Source: Blasia pusilla (lineage: Eukaryota > Marchantiophyta > Marchantiopsida > Blasiales). From it: a DNA stretch of 64,000 bases. Below are positions 33,916-44,629 of this stretch, piece by piece (position 1 is the first letter of the stretch; each line of letters begins with the position of its first letter). Location: assembly GCA_050084515.1 (NCBI GenBank), contig CM114273.1, forward strand, positions 11,718,001 to 11,782,000, written 5' to 3'. Position numbers and translations under genes: made by a program. The notes beneath the pieces were generated by a model that did not search any database, had not been told where the DNA came from, and was given only the letters and a program-made list of their open reading frames with translations.

Positions 33916-34400
33916 TCCTCAACTCTAGAAGTGCACAGTCTCAAATGTCAAACAACTTCTTCTCTATAATCTCAAATATCACATAACTTCTTTTTTGTTA
34001 CTTAGTTTGGCTTGAAATTTATAAGTCTAAGGAACTTCCTCAACTTTCATGTTCCCTGGAACTTTCCGCTTGAGATGACACTCTACCATAAAGACATGAC
34101 CTCTACAATATTTTGACCTCCAATCCTCACGTCTAGAGAAGTAGAATCTCAAATGTCATACAAATTCTTGTTTCTAACTTGGTTTGGCTTGAAATTTACG
34201 TAGGGCTAGGGCACTCCTCAACATCCACATTCCCTTCAACTTTCAGCTTGAGATGATACTCCATAACAAAGATATGGCCTCTACAAGATGTTGACCTCCA
34301 ATCCTCAAATCTAGAAGAGCAAAATCTCGAATGTCACACGACTTCTTGTATGTAACTCGGTTTGGCTTGGTATTTTTAGAGATAGGGTGCCTCCTCAATA
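33909..34400. repeat. Tandem array of about 180-200 bp units, nearly three copies
   Basis: Units start with CCTCCAATCCTCA at about 33909, 34110 and 34288. Each contains TCTAGA, AATGTCA-AC, and TTTGGCTTG followed by a T/A-rich segment. The array lies immediately upstream of the minus-strand LINE ORF1 start, the place where some LINEs carry monomeric promoter repeats; that link is inference. Confidence 0.75.
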
Positions 34401-35907
34401 TATGAGTGTATAGGGTAGGGTCTGAAAAATATAGGGTTTGAAAAATTATTTATGAAGTTATCTTGTTGAAAATTTATCCTTTTTCTTTCTCTCTTTTCTT
34501 GATTCAATTAAAAAAAGTCCTCATCAACCCCCTTCTTTTTTTCTTTTCCTTATATTTGAAAATTAAATCTATCTTCACTCACACATAGAATAAGATAAGA
34601 CATGAACTTTTTCTCCTACGGTGCCCTCTCTTATTAAGAATTCAAGACTCATTTGTTTCACTAAATCCCTCTCCTATTCAAAATTCAACTGGACCTCCCC
34701 CTTACATTATATTTTCTTAGGTGGGAGACTTTGGAACTCATTGGAATTAACATAGGAATACAACCCACTAAAGCTGCATGCATAATGCATTCATTTAAAC
34801 CAAGATTGTCCCGAGAACAAATTACTCAACTATGTGATAGTAATTCCACCATTTGATCCAACACTTGATCCACAACCTGTTTGAACATGGTGTGCCCACA
34901 TGTTCTCTTGGTTCTATGGTCTCTAAGCGGTGCCTTCTCTAACCCTACCTTTCAATTTGATGAGAGAGCATTTTCATAAGTTAGTGTACAATTTTGAACA
35001 AATAAACAACCAGCTATTCCAGTGATTTAAATTACAATTGAATTACTTAAACGTTGACATGTATTATCGATGAAAAGGACTATTTTCTAAGAAGTTCCCT
35101 TCAAGAAGAATTCTCTTTTGGGGAAGTGAAAGGATAAAGTATTCCATTATAATGTGTTTTCCATTACCACCCAAGTTCTGAAATGTAGGGTAACTAGTTG
35201 GGTTATTAGTCGAGTGGTGTTGCGAGACTACCCTTGATCGAATCTCCTACTTTCGTTTCACTGAACCAAATTTACCATGGTTCGATTGTGTCAACAGCCA
35301 GCACCTTTTGTCAGGTTAAGAAGGCCTTGGAATGTCAATATACACTATTCAGTGAGGTTTGATGGCTGACATTTAAGTCTTGAGAGTCTCAGGAAGTGGA
35401 TTTGCAAACCGTAGTGGCTCCAAGTTAGCGGTAGGAATGGCCATTCAGATACGGGGATGGAACGAAAGAATGATGTGCACAGTTCGAAACACGGAACCCA
35501 GAGATTACTGCGGGATTACACAAGTTTTGAAGCATGGAACAAACTTTATTAGGATTTTCACGACGTCTCACACCAAATCTTCCACACCAACTTCAAAGGT
35601 CGATAATCTGGCACTCTCCATACCAAATCTTTCGAGAGACTTACGAGCATAAAAACTGCAACTGCTGAGGCAACTTCGTCGGGCTTGACTCCAGAAGAGC
35701 ACTCACTCAGGTTTCTGTACACATATGTCCATCTGTGGAGTTGAAAGTGAGAGCTGTCTGGCCACAGTTGATTCTAATTCAGGAATATGATCAGCCATCT
35801 TTCAACTCGTCAGCAGTTGCTACACACGGATCTGGAAAGAGCTCGCATGTGCACGGCACTGAAGTCTCTCTCCTTCGTCTGAACTCCGACACTTTGAAGC
35901 GGAGCTC
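34401..35907. other. Gene-free stretch downstream of sHSP gene 1
   Basis: AT-rich to about 35350, then mixed composition. It includes the 3' flank of the minus-strand sHSP gene. No coding segment recognised. Confidence 0.5.
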
Positions 35908-36791
35908 TTAACTCACTTTGACCTCGATAACTCTGGGCTTCGCGGGTTCTGCAGGGGGAATTTTCGGCACTTCGACTGTTAGAATGCCATTCTGGCACGC
36001 GGCTGTGATAGCGTCTTTTTTCGCGTCCTGGGGCAGCGTGAACTTGCGCATGAACTGGCCGGAGCTGCGTTCGATTTTCAGATACTTCGTCTCTGCGGAA
36101 GGTTCTTCCCGTTTGCGCTCTCCACTGATCTTCAAAACATTGTCGTTTTCCAGCTCCACCTGCACATCCGCACGAGCAGCAGGTCAAAAAATCTGCGATT
36201 CACGCCTTTAAAACTACGCTACTTAGTGCAAACCATTTGAACGCCCGCAGTGTCTTACTTTTTAGAGGCGGAGACCGCGGAGCTCTGATTCATTCTAGTT
36301 CGTGAAAGGGGCTTTCTCTGCGATGCTTCCTAATAAATCTAATGGTACTTCCCAGCTCAAGGAGCGTTTGGGAACGCAGGAAAGGTGCCGAACAGAGCTT
36401 CTGTGGGTAAAATGTTCTGGCGAAGACTGAGTTAAGCAGTCATACCTACCCGCTACCCAAATTTGCGGCAAACTTGATTGCAATTGGCAAAAGTGAACCT
36501 TCCCTTGAAGATCTGCTCACACAATCACATCCGCGCTACGGTAGAGCTTCGATCAAGTGGCAAGCTTGCAAACTTGGAGCATACCTTGATGTCAGACGAT
36601 TTAAGCCCGGGCATGTCTGCAATGAACTGATATTTGTTGGGTAACTCTTTCACGTCCACGGCTGTGCAAGCCATGGCGTTGGAGTCCCGCACATATGTCT
36701 TCTGCGGTGGAGTCAGATGTTTCTCGTACTCTTCAGGGACTTGAAACATGTAAAGAGCCATCTCTGAAATCTGCGAAGTATGCACTGGCAC
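35908..36791 (-). CDS. Class II cytosolic small heat shock protein, gene 1
   Basis: Exon 1 is 36791-36585 and exon 2 is 36159-35908, with a 425-bp GT-AG intron (36584-36160) after the codons for DIK. Exon 1 has [40 protein letters not shown] and SDIK. Exon 2 has [54 protein letters not shown] and a [10 protein letters not shown] tail. This is an alpha-crystallin domain with the class II signature. Such proteins form oligomers that hold unfolding proteins in the cytosol during heat. The N-terminus lacks the MDxFFGRxPL start seen in genes 2 and 3. I give the first ATG of the frame (36791), but the ATG at 36761 (MALYMF) is an equal choice. Heat-element-like runs exist upstream (for example near 37075-37110), weakly supported. 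Confidence 0.87.
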
Positions 36792-38451
36792 AGCCTAGCC
36801 TGCAGTCGGAGGATTAGATAGGACGGGAGGACGAAGAGTGGTCGACGGTGCTCGACAATTCTAGCTCCCGGATCCTTGATGCGCTCAGATGAATCTCTAG
36901 GGGTCGACCGTTGAGCGAATGGCGAAGAACTAAATCTCGTAGTTGCTTTACTTGCTCAGTGGAGTTCTGCGATGGTCCGACATTGAAAGCCACAATCTAT
37001 AAGAAGTGATCTCTGCGTGCCATGCGCGCTTGATTCCGATATGAAATGAGTACCTTCTAGAGCACTCTGTTGAGTTCCGTTCCAAGAGTCCGGAATCCGA
37101 AAGAAGGCTCGCGACGGTTCTGCCACCCGATCACCCTGACACGAGTAGAGCTTCCGAATCGATTTCCGTCTCACTCGAGACCTCGACATCTCTGGAACAC
37201 TCTTACACCTTCTAACCAAAGCAAACAGGCCACATTAACTATGCACTAAGACCCCAGAACGCACCCGGCTTACGAGGCGCTGACCCTGTTGTTGTCGCTG
37301 CTCGTCCTGTCCGTTCCAGATGCTTCTCTCCTACTTCTCGAAAATTTCTAAACAAAGTACGCGTTGCACACTCAGATTCTATGTTCTTGTCCTCTCCGCC
37401 CGCGAGGGGACCGTGTGCCGCCGGCCGCCGGGACGAGAGGATGGCCTTCTTTTGTTCCTACTTTTATTTTTACTAGTTAGCAGGAAAATGATTTTAAGAA
37501 ATACTTAAGAACTTCTTAAAATTTTAAATGGAAAATTTATTTTCTTCTATTAAAAAAAATTTTATTTTAAAAACATACTGACATTTCTTTTCTTATAATT
37601 TCATTTTTCAGTTTAAAATTTGAATAATACCCAACGCCTTATGTAATTTCTCTCTTCCATGAAGTTTAATCAATATCTATTCCTCTCATAAAAAACAATC
37701 CCTACCTACATTGTCAATTAAAAAATCATTTTCCTCATCAAATGTAAATTAATGGGGAAAAAATTTCAGTTCAAATTTTTTACATAATTTATAATTTCTT
37801 ATATCTAAAAGGAATAATCATATTCCACTCTTGTGAATAACTTCACTTTTTAATTAAAATTTAAATAATACCCTATTATCCTAAGTAATTCTAAAAAATT
37901 CTAAACCATACTTACTTATATTTTTCCCACCAAAATAATACACATTCCTTAAATATTTAGCTTTCAATTTAATGGATAAAATTATTTCCCTCTTCCATTC
38001 ATTTTTCCTTCCCAAAATATCAAATGTGAATTAGGGAAAAAAGTTCATTAATGGTGATAACTCTTGTCCGAAAGGGAATAATAAGAGTATGGAATTAATT
38101 CAGCGGTCTAAATTTAAATTATCTTTCAAAATGATTATTAAATTTTCACAACACTGAATTTAGTTTTTGATTAATTACCAGCAATCTTAACGGCTAAGGG
38201 GAGGAGAATTTGAAAAAGGAAAGGCCACTCTCCAAAAATATTGTATAGATTATCATATTTCTCCATAGTAAATGCTTTTGCATAGACAAAAGGACAATAG
38301 GCATAATTCCTTTAATTTAGTTTCTTTCTTGATTCCTTATATTTAGTTCAAATATTTGAAATGCTATATGTTATGGAGGATTTTCTATATCCATCCCCAC
38401 TTGATAGGATAGATAAACCTTAATGAAATTATTCGCTTGTCATGTTAAATT
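36792..38451. other. Upstream region of sHSP gene 1, then AT-rich spacer
   Basis: 36792-37300 should contain the promoter of the minus-strand gene. It includes imperfect inverted GAA/TTC arrays, such as CTTCTAGAGCACTC near 37055. 37480-38451 is very AT-rich with no coding signal. Confidence 0.45.
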
Positions 38452-38735
38452 CAAGGTTGCACAAAGACAAAGTTCGTGTTCGTGGACATGTCCATGTCCG
38501 CAAACTTAGGTATGTCCTTAAGATATACATGTCCGTGCGGCCTCGGGTACTTGGGCTTGCACCCAAGCCTGCCAAGTCCGTAGCAGGCATCTGGGTTGGT
38601 CAACCTTGCACCGGTTTTGTGGCCCACAAAATTGGAGCAGGCTCGGCCATCTCGGGGTCCGCTATAGGGTCCATGATTGAGCTCGGATGCGTGCCGTGGA
38701 TACCCAAACGATATGTCTGTTTCCGTGCAACCTTG
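38452..38735. mobile_element. Small hAT-like inverted-repeat element, copy 2
   Basis: Ends are CAAGGTTGCACAAAG and TTTCCGTGCAACCTTG, matching copy 1 at 31406-31873. Flanks GTTAAATT and GTTAATTC agree at 6 of 8 positions. 284 bp, no coding capacity. Shares GGACATGTCCATG-type words with copy 1. Confidence 0.68.
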
Positions 38736-39186
38736 GTTAATTCCTTTTAGTGGATTTGGTACCTCATTTTATCACTACTACCATACTTTTATTTTAAATT
38801 TAAATTTAAATTTCCCTTTTTCTTAATTTTGAATTAAAATTAGGAAATTGCAAACTCATTAGGTGTTTCTAAGATACGTAGTAAGTATTTTTCCTTAAAA
38901 TAATTAATTATTAAAAAATACCTAAAAATTTATAAAGTGTTCAATTCCTCTCCAAATAAGTTTTCAAAATAATTAAAAAAATATTCCTTATTTTAATTGA
39001 ACATTTGACGATATTACTATCCCTTGAGACCAACCCTTAATCTAAATCATAGTTTTCAACTACCAAAAAATTAATCATTTAAAAAGTTGAAATGGTACCA
39101 AAAAAATTTGCAATAAGTAACCTTATCCATATTGTAATGACCAATTTAAGTTATAAGTAGACTAGTGAGTCTTTGAAATTTGCGCA

Positions 39187-39967
39187 TCTATATTATTATT
39201 GGAGAGTGCCTCTTCATTTTGAGATCATCTCTCCTTTTGAGGCATGTCCTTTTTAACCGATAAAATCAATGGTTGTTTAAGCTAATAGGATCGCTCGAAT
39301 TCAATTGTACTCTAAGGATGGATAATTCAAACTTATACTTCTGTGCATTGCACATGCACCCGCTAGCTCTTTTATACGAGTCTTACAAGAATGTTTCCTT
39401 TTCAATACCTCAACTATGAATCCCAATTGGATTTGGAATCCTCTCCTTGCTCTTCTCTCACATCCAACCTAAATTAGCACATACCACATGTCATGCTAAG
39501 GCCCATGCAATGTTCAATATGCCTATGAAGCTATTCCTCTCTCCTCACTTCATCCTATTTGTAATAAGAGACCGAATAAGTTGAATATTGAAATTAAATT
39601 ATAATTAAACTAGTATGAGCTCGTGCCATGCACATGTTTACGTTATCCTTCATAGTTAGTTCTCACATGCCATTTTCAATCAATTTGGAGCAATCCTATT
39701 GGTTTGAACATGAGAAATTCTATTGGTTGAAATTTCCAAAGTGTCAAGAAAAGAGGAGTTGGCAAGGTGAAAGGGCAATCTCCATAACTAATATACTAGC
39801 TGGTGCCCATGCATCGTGTATAATTTTGAATTACCCATCCTAAATGCACAATTCAATTCGAACGATCTAACTGACTCTGGTAGTGAACAAATCTACTGGA
39901 AAAAAAACATGTGTCAAAAAGAGAGGTGATCTCCCAATGAAGAGGCACTTTTCAATAATAATATAGA
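39187..39967. mobile_element. Long inverted-repeat (foldback/MITE-like) element, 781 bp
   Basis: The left arm (39187 to about 39367) and right arm (about 39794 to 39967) are imperfect inverted copies of roughly 175-180 bp. Outer ends read TCTATATTATTATTGG and its complement. Inner blocks such as GGATCG(c)TCGAATTCAATT and AGGATGG(a)TAATTCAAA are shared. No transposase inside. No clear target duplication. Words like its ends recur near 2478, 50877 and 52865. Confidence 0.7.
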
Positions 39968-40079
39968 CATGTCATGTGGTATGACTATTATCCTCTTGCT
40001 CGAACATGAGCCAAGAATCATATAGATATGTCATGTGGTATAATTATTATCCTCTTGCTGGAACATGAGCCAAGAATCA
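39962..40079. repeat. Tandem duplication, two 59-bp units
   Basis: Units 39962-40020 and 40021-40079 each start TATAGA(c/t)ATGTCATGTGG and include TATTATCCTCTTGCT and GAACATGAGCCAAGAATCA. The first unit overlaps the right end of the inverted-repeat element. Confidence 0.88.
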
Positions 40080-40635
40080 TAGTATCCACCAAAATTTTCT
40101 TAAGGCACTTGCTACTAAAATTTTCCTTGTTGTCCCATTGGCAATATCATAAAACAAAGAGGCTCTTGAGAAACAAAGGATATCTTACCTTAACTAGTTG
40201 TGTTATCGAGAAACGGAGAATAAAACTCAAGGAGTGAGATAAAAATTATGAAAGTATCTCTAATATGATTTTAGATCCCATGTTGGGAATCTGTAGACAA
40301 CACTAGAGATATAGATAGATCGATTAAAATGCAAGGGAGTGAAATTTGAATTTAACCCCATACTACATGCTTTTCCTACTTTCCGTACACTTTCACGGAT
40401 TGTGATAGGCTGCGCTTCGAATCCTCTTGCGCACCCAAAATGTGCTTCGGTGGAAACATGATACCTGTGTGAGGAAAGCATTTTCAGTGGGACTGCCTGA
40501 AGAAAATGCTGTCCGAATGCTGGGGAATATGAAGAATTACCGTCGGTCGATCCTGGATCAGACTCCGATCATCGAGTGGGACGAAGTGTGAACCCCGGGG
40601 CTCGCGAATGATCTGGTGGGCCTGTAGATGACTCC

Positions 40636-40740
40636 AGAAGATTCGACATAATTCCTCCAGGATCCCGAGACGCCGCAGAGTTTCTGGACCTTTCTGGTCG
40701 GTATTGAGTCCCCTACGCGTCGATTCAATGCAAATATAAG
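40636..40740 (+). promoter_or_regulatory. Candidate heat shock elements and TATA box of sHSP gene 2
   Basis: AGAAGATTCG at 40636-40645 fits nGAAnnTTCn. TTTCTGGACCTTTC at 40681-40694 fits an nTTCnnGAAnnTTCn trimer with one changed base. CAAATATAAG at 40731-40740 is a plausible TATA box 36 bp further on. Heat shock elements just upstream of a TATA box are usual for sHSP promoters. The start codon is about 500 bp away, so a long or spliced 5' UTR would be needed; a second TATA-like word is at about 40945. Confidence 0.5.
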
Positions 40741-41265
40741 TAGGGTCTGACTCCGATGTGCGAGTCAATCCCAGTCAAACATTCGAAGCGCACACGTTGG
40801 AGCGAGATATTGAGTGAGTGGATTTGTGAGTTCCTGTAATAACTGTCTGAGACTTGGACTACAAGGAGATTGCAGTGCTGAGTTCTTCAACATATCCAGA
40901 GATTAGATTTTTAGTCCACGGGAAGCGGATCTGGACCCCTTCTACATATATGAGAACGATTCGGTGTATGCACATCTTAAACTTCTCGGTCCCTTGAATT
41001 TTTACGACGTGGTTCGGTCGTGCCCAACGTTACTCGCAGCTTTAATTTCGTCTGCAAATCTTTGTTTCAGTTCCTTGGCCTGCACGTCCAGATATAGATT
41101 CTCACATGATTCCAAAGCAGAACTAGCTGCCAAACACATTCCTTCCTATTGCTCTCGCTCACGTGAAATGCACTGCCATGCTGCAGGTAAATAGGCTGTC
41201 AAGTAGGAACCGTTTGTGAGAAACGAACTTTCGTTTTCGTGCACACACTTTCTTAAAACAAAATC

Positions 41266-41915
41266 ATGGATATCTTCTTCGGTCGACATCCCTTGATCAG
41301 CCAGTTGGTCAGCATGCCCCAAGAGTACGAGAAAGGTCTGCATCCCGTGTCTCGAACATACCTCAGAGACACGAAGGCTATTTTTAATACATCGGTTGAC
41401 GTAAAGGAGCTTCCCAATTCGTACGTTTTTATTGCTGATATGCCTGGCCTCAAATCGGGCGACATCAAGGTACAGATCCTGACTAGCTTCTTACTTATTA
41501 ATGTGGCTCCCTAGATCTAAGACGGCCCGAATCTGATAGGATCTGCGCATGGATTGAGAGTCTTCCTGACCCTGATTGAGCTCTCTATTGGAAATCACTG
41601 GCGCATGAATTGACATGAAATATACTCGCACTAATGCTCGGCGCCGTTTTGTCGATCATGAAGGTGCAAATGGAAAACGACAACGTTCTGTCCATCGGCG
41701 GAGAGCGCAAACCTGAAGCGCCTAGCGATGAAGCCAAGTACCTGCGATTGGAGAGGCCGTCGGGCAAGTTCTTGGGAAAGTTTACTCTTCCTGGAAACGC
41801 GAAGTTGGATGGGATTTCTGCCTCTTGCGCCGATGGAGTGCTGACAGTAACCGTGCCGAAGATTCCTCCACCGGAACCGCAAAAACCCAAATCCATAGTC
41901 GTTAGTGGAGAGTAA
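41266..41915 (+). CDS. Class II cytosolic small heat shock protein, gene 2 (151 aa)
   Basis: Exon 1 41266-41469 (68 codons), intron 41470-41663 (GT-AG, phase 0), exon 2 41664-41915 ending TAA. Start [21 protein letters not shown] is the normal class II N-terminus. It is followed by [31 protein letters not shown], then [52 protein letters not shown] and a short [10 protein letters not shown] tail. Length fits the 16-18 kDa class. The chaperone role in the cytosol is known for the family. Intron position equals that of genes 1 and 3, and gene 3 is the closest relative by eye. Open throughout, so probably functional. Confidence 0.93.
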
Positions 41916-42110
41916 GACCATATGATAGTTAAGTATAAAGAGAGAGAAAAATCCGGAGGAAGGACGGCACAATCCACATGCTGAAAGACGGGGAGTAAAA
42001 CTGCCCACCTATGACGCGGACGTCGCCAATGTGTTTTCGTAATGGGGTCACATGTGAACACCGAATTGGAGAACTCAAAAGGGTCAAAATTTTTCAAAAA
42101 TCGTAAAACC

Positions 42111-42796
42111 TTGATTGATGAATAATGACATATTTAGTATAAATCATAAGGCAGTAGTTATAATAAAAATAAAAATTCTTCATATCTATTTTATGAGTTA
42201 TTTTAATTTCTTTATATTTTGGACACGTAATAAACATATGTTTTTCATTCTCAATATTTTTTTCAGTCACATAATCTTCAAATTCGTTCACTTCTATTAA
42301 TATTAAATCATCGTCCTTCCTCAATTCCTAGCCTATGAGACTCAGTTCTATGTCATGCGATAATATGATGTAAGAACGTGGAGATCCCCGCAAGTAGGTA
42401 TCCTTATTCAGAATATACAAGCATAGGATGAACATGAAGTTGATAAAACTCCATTTTGGTGCTCGGGCTGCTCCAAATAATGTTAAGAAATTGCTTTTGT
42501 AGATGCTCGCGAAGTGCCATCGGTTTCAAGTCCCAATCGCGTTCCACCACGTTCCACTTTGAAGACTAAGTCATCACATCCGCCATCCACCCTATGGAAT
42601 GTATGGCTCGCAAAGTTTGATGAGGGAGGCGAGAGAGATCAAGAGATCTCACCCTTGCCATGTAAGTGATGGTCAAGTAAAGAGCTTCAGCCTCTAGAGA
42701 AAAACAACTTGTTTCCGCAAGAAGAATAGCATACGCAGTTTGGTTTCTTACACCCAATTCTTCTTGTAGAAAGATCTTTTGCACCCTCTCCACGCG
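42111..42796 (-). mobile_element. LINE copy 2, 5'-truncated; continues at 49847-49950
   Basis: Matches LINE copy 1 at 27690-28166 and 29285-29490 and, across element 2, at 29491-29590. The minus-strand frame 42324-42094 gives EKHMFITCPKYKEIKITHK, like the Cys/His tail of LINE ORF2. 42808-42566 gives RVQKIFLQEELGVRNQTAY. It lacks everything upstream of the ORF2 C-terminus, the usual 5' truncation of LINE copies. Element 2 is inserted between 42796 and 49847. Confidence 0.8.
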
Positions 42797-43146
42797 TGTC
42801 ATGACCATACGGATTATGTCGTAGAGTATAGTGTGCTAGTAGAAGCCATACCTTATATAGGGCCGTAGTGTCCAAGTAGAGATGCGATTTCATACATAAG
42901 GTTGGGGGTTACTCAGTTGAGGGTGACTTTTCCAATAGGGCCCGCTCTTAGGTTGGAGGATATAGTGTGGAGTGCACTCAAAGAACAGTTAGTTCTTTGA
43001 GTTGAGTCTGTGGTAGTGAGTAGAGCTTTTGGCTATGGTGGTTCCCGCAAGCTTTGACGTGGATTCTCCCATCGTAGAGTGGGTTTGGCTCGATTGTATG
43101 TGATTCTATACGTGTTTTATGACAGTAGGTCTTTCACTAATTTCAC
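42797..43146 (+). repeat. Element 2 left long repeat (LR1)
   Basis: Begins TGTCATGACCATACGG and matches 49373-49741, apart from a 19-bp gap near 43010 and a few substitutions. Followed by CAAAGAACTAGAG, not by the short repeat. The start of internal sequence with CAAAGA is shared with element 1. Confidence 0.9.
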
Positions 43147-43147
43147 T

Positions 43148-44629
43148 CAAAGAACTAGAGTAGATCAATGGTAGCTTCGATCGTGCATGAGTAGGATCTG
43201 GTTAGGGCTGATTGTGTACTCAGCCGTGGATGTTCATGGTTTGTGGCCTATGTTGGAGGTGGGAATCTGGTGCGTGCTTGATTGGAAAAGAAGCGCCTTG
43301 CTAAGAGCTTTCCAACACGCTTTAGATCGCCGGATTTTGTCAAGGGAGTTGGAAGTTATCAAGGATTGAAGATTCTGGTTCGCGTTCGACAGTTTTCTGA
43401 TGTGGAGAGCTTGGAGTGCGGAAGCTCTGTTAAAGTTCATCCAAATCGGGTGAGAGGTTCTTGTTGCTAGCTGTATTGTGATCTGATGTGAAGCTATCTG
43501 CTTGAGTGTGTGGAGCGTTGCGGATTTCTGTGTGCATGAATGTGGGCGGAAGCGCTGTCGGATTTGCGATTCTGGAGGTGTATGGACAACAAGTTTGTCT
43601 GATTTTTAGCTCAGAGTACAAAGCTCGGTTGTAGCTGATTTTTTGTGCAGAGATAGCTTTGGTGGTCAATTGAATTCTAGTCGAAAGAGATTCAATTTTG
43701 GTTGAGGATTTGTGGAGTAATTGCTGATCAAAATTTTGCGGACTAGCTCAAGGTCTGGCTATGGTGGACACCAGATTAGAGGGGTTGGTTGGTTGGTGAT
43801 TCGTCCATTTTTGGAGACGCCTATCCTATTGGGGGCGCCTTGGTTGGGCCTCTCCATAGCAAAGCATGGCGAACGGGGCATGTCTCGAGCATTTTGAGGC
43901 TTCGAGGCAACTCGTGGTAGCTCGGGGCGAGTGGGCGGGAGAGGCGGAGTAAGGAGCATGAGCAAGCAAGCTTGCTTGCTTGGGCGTAAGGTAGTTTTTG
44001 CACGATTTGTGAGTTGAGTGTTGCATAATTTATCACCCATCTTTGGGCTATTCTGCCTGGAAGACGCTTAATTGCTGAGTTCTTAACTATGGCAGTGTAC
44101 ACACTGGTATAGCTCATTTGGTGCTGTTCGGAGATGTGTTAGGCACTTTATGCATCTCGAATTTTTGGCTGATGGACCTCTGGCGCATAGTATGGTGTAG
44201 CCTCTCCATGCAGGTGATATTTTCAGGTGCTGAGAGTGCGACTAGCACGTCATCAACCAGCGACGGAGTAGCTATAGCGTTAGAATTGTGTGGTGGGTTG
44301 TGTGGATTCAGGGGGCGCCACGTTTGGTGGATTGTGTTACCTTGATTTCCATTTGCAATTGGAGGGTTGTCGTTGGACTTCTTGTGTTTGGATCCCCTCC
44401 ATCATTGCTTCTTGCTTGCGCATACATTCTTAGGGTTGATGCTGATTTCGAGAGTAGTTTTACTCCTGTGTGCTACCGGTAGTGAGGCTGGAGTGATGAC
44501 CAGTAGACCGTGGGAGGCTTCTTGTGGTGATGACACGTTAGGCTGCCTACACCCATAGCTATTAGAGCTAGAATAGTACAGCGACATCGACGTCACTTGG
44601 TTACTTAGTGGTGGTGATTTGGTGGTGGT
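43148..44629 (+). other. Element 2 leader region
   Basis: About 1.5 kb without recognisable domains, comparable in position and length to the leader of element 1. Short open frames on both strands look like chance. Confidence 0.55.

Noticed and set aside
35810-36187. Alternative minus-strand frame over sHSP gene 1 exon 2
   Set aside because: The overlapping frame encodes a clear alpha-crystallin domain with matching splice sites, so this one is a shadow.
40390-40440. tRNA-like T-arm word TTCGAATCC
   Set aside because: No matching acceptor, D or anticodon stems could be formed around it.
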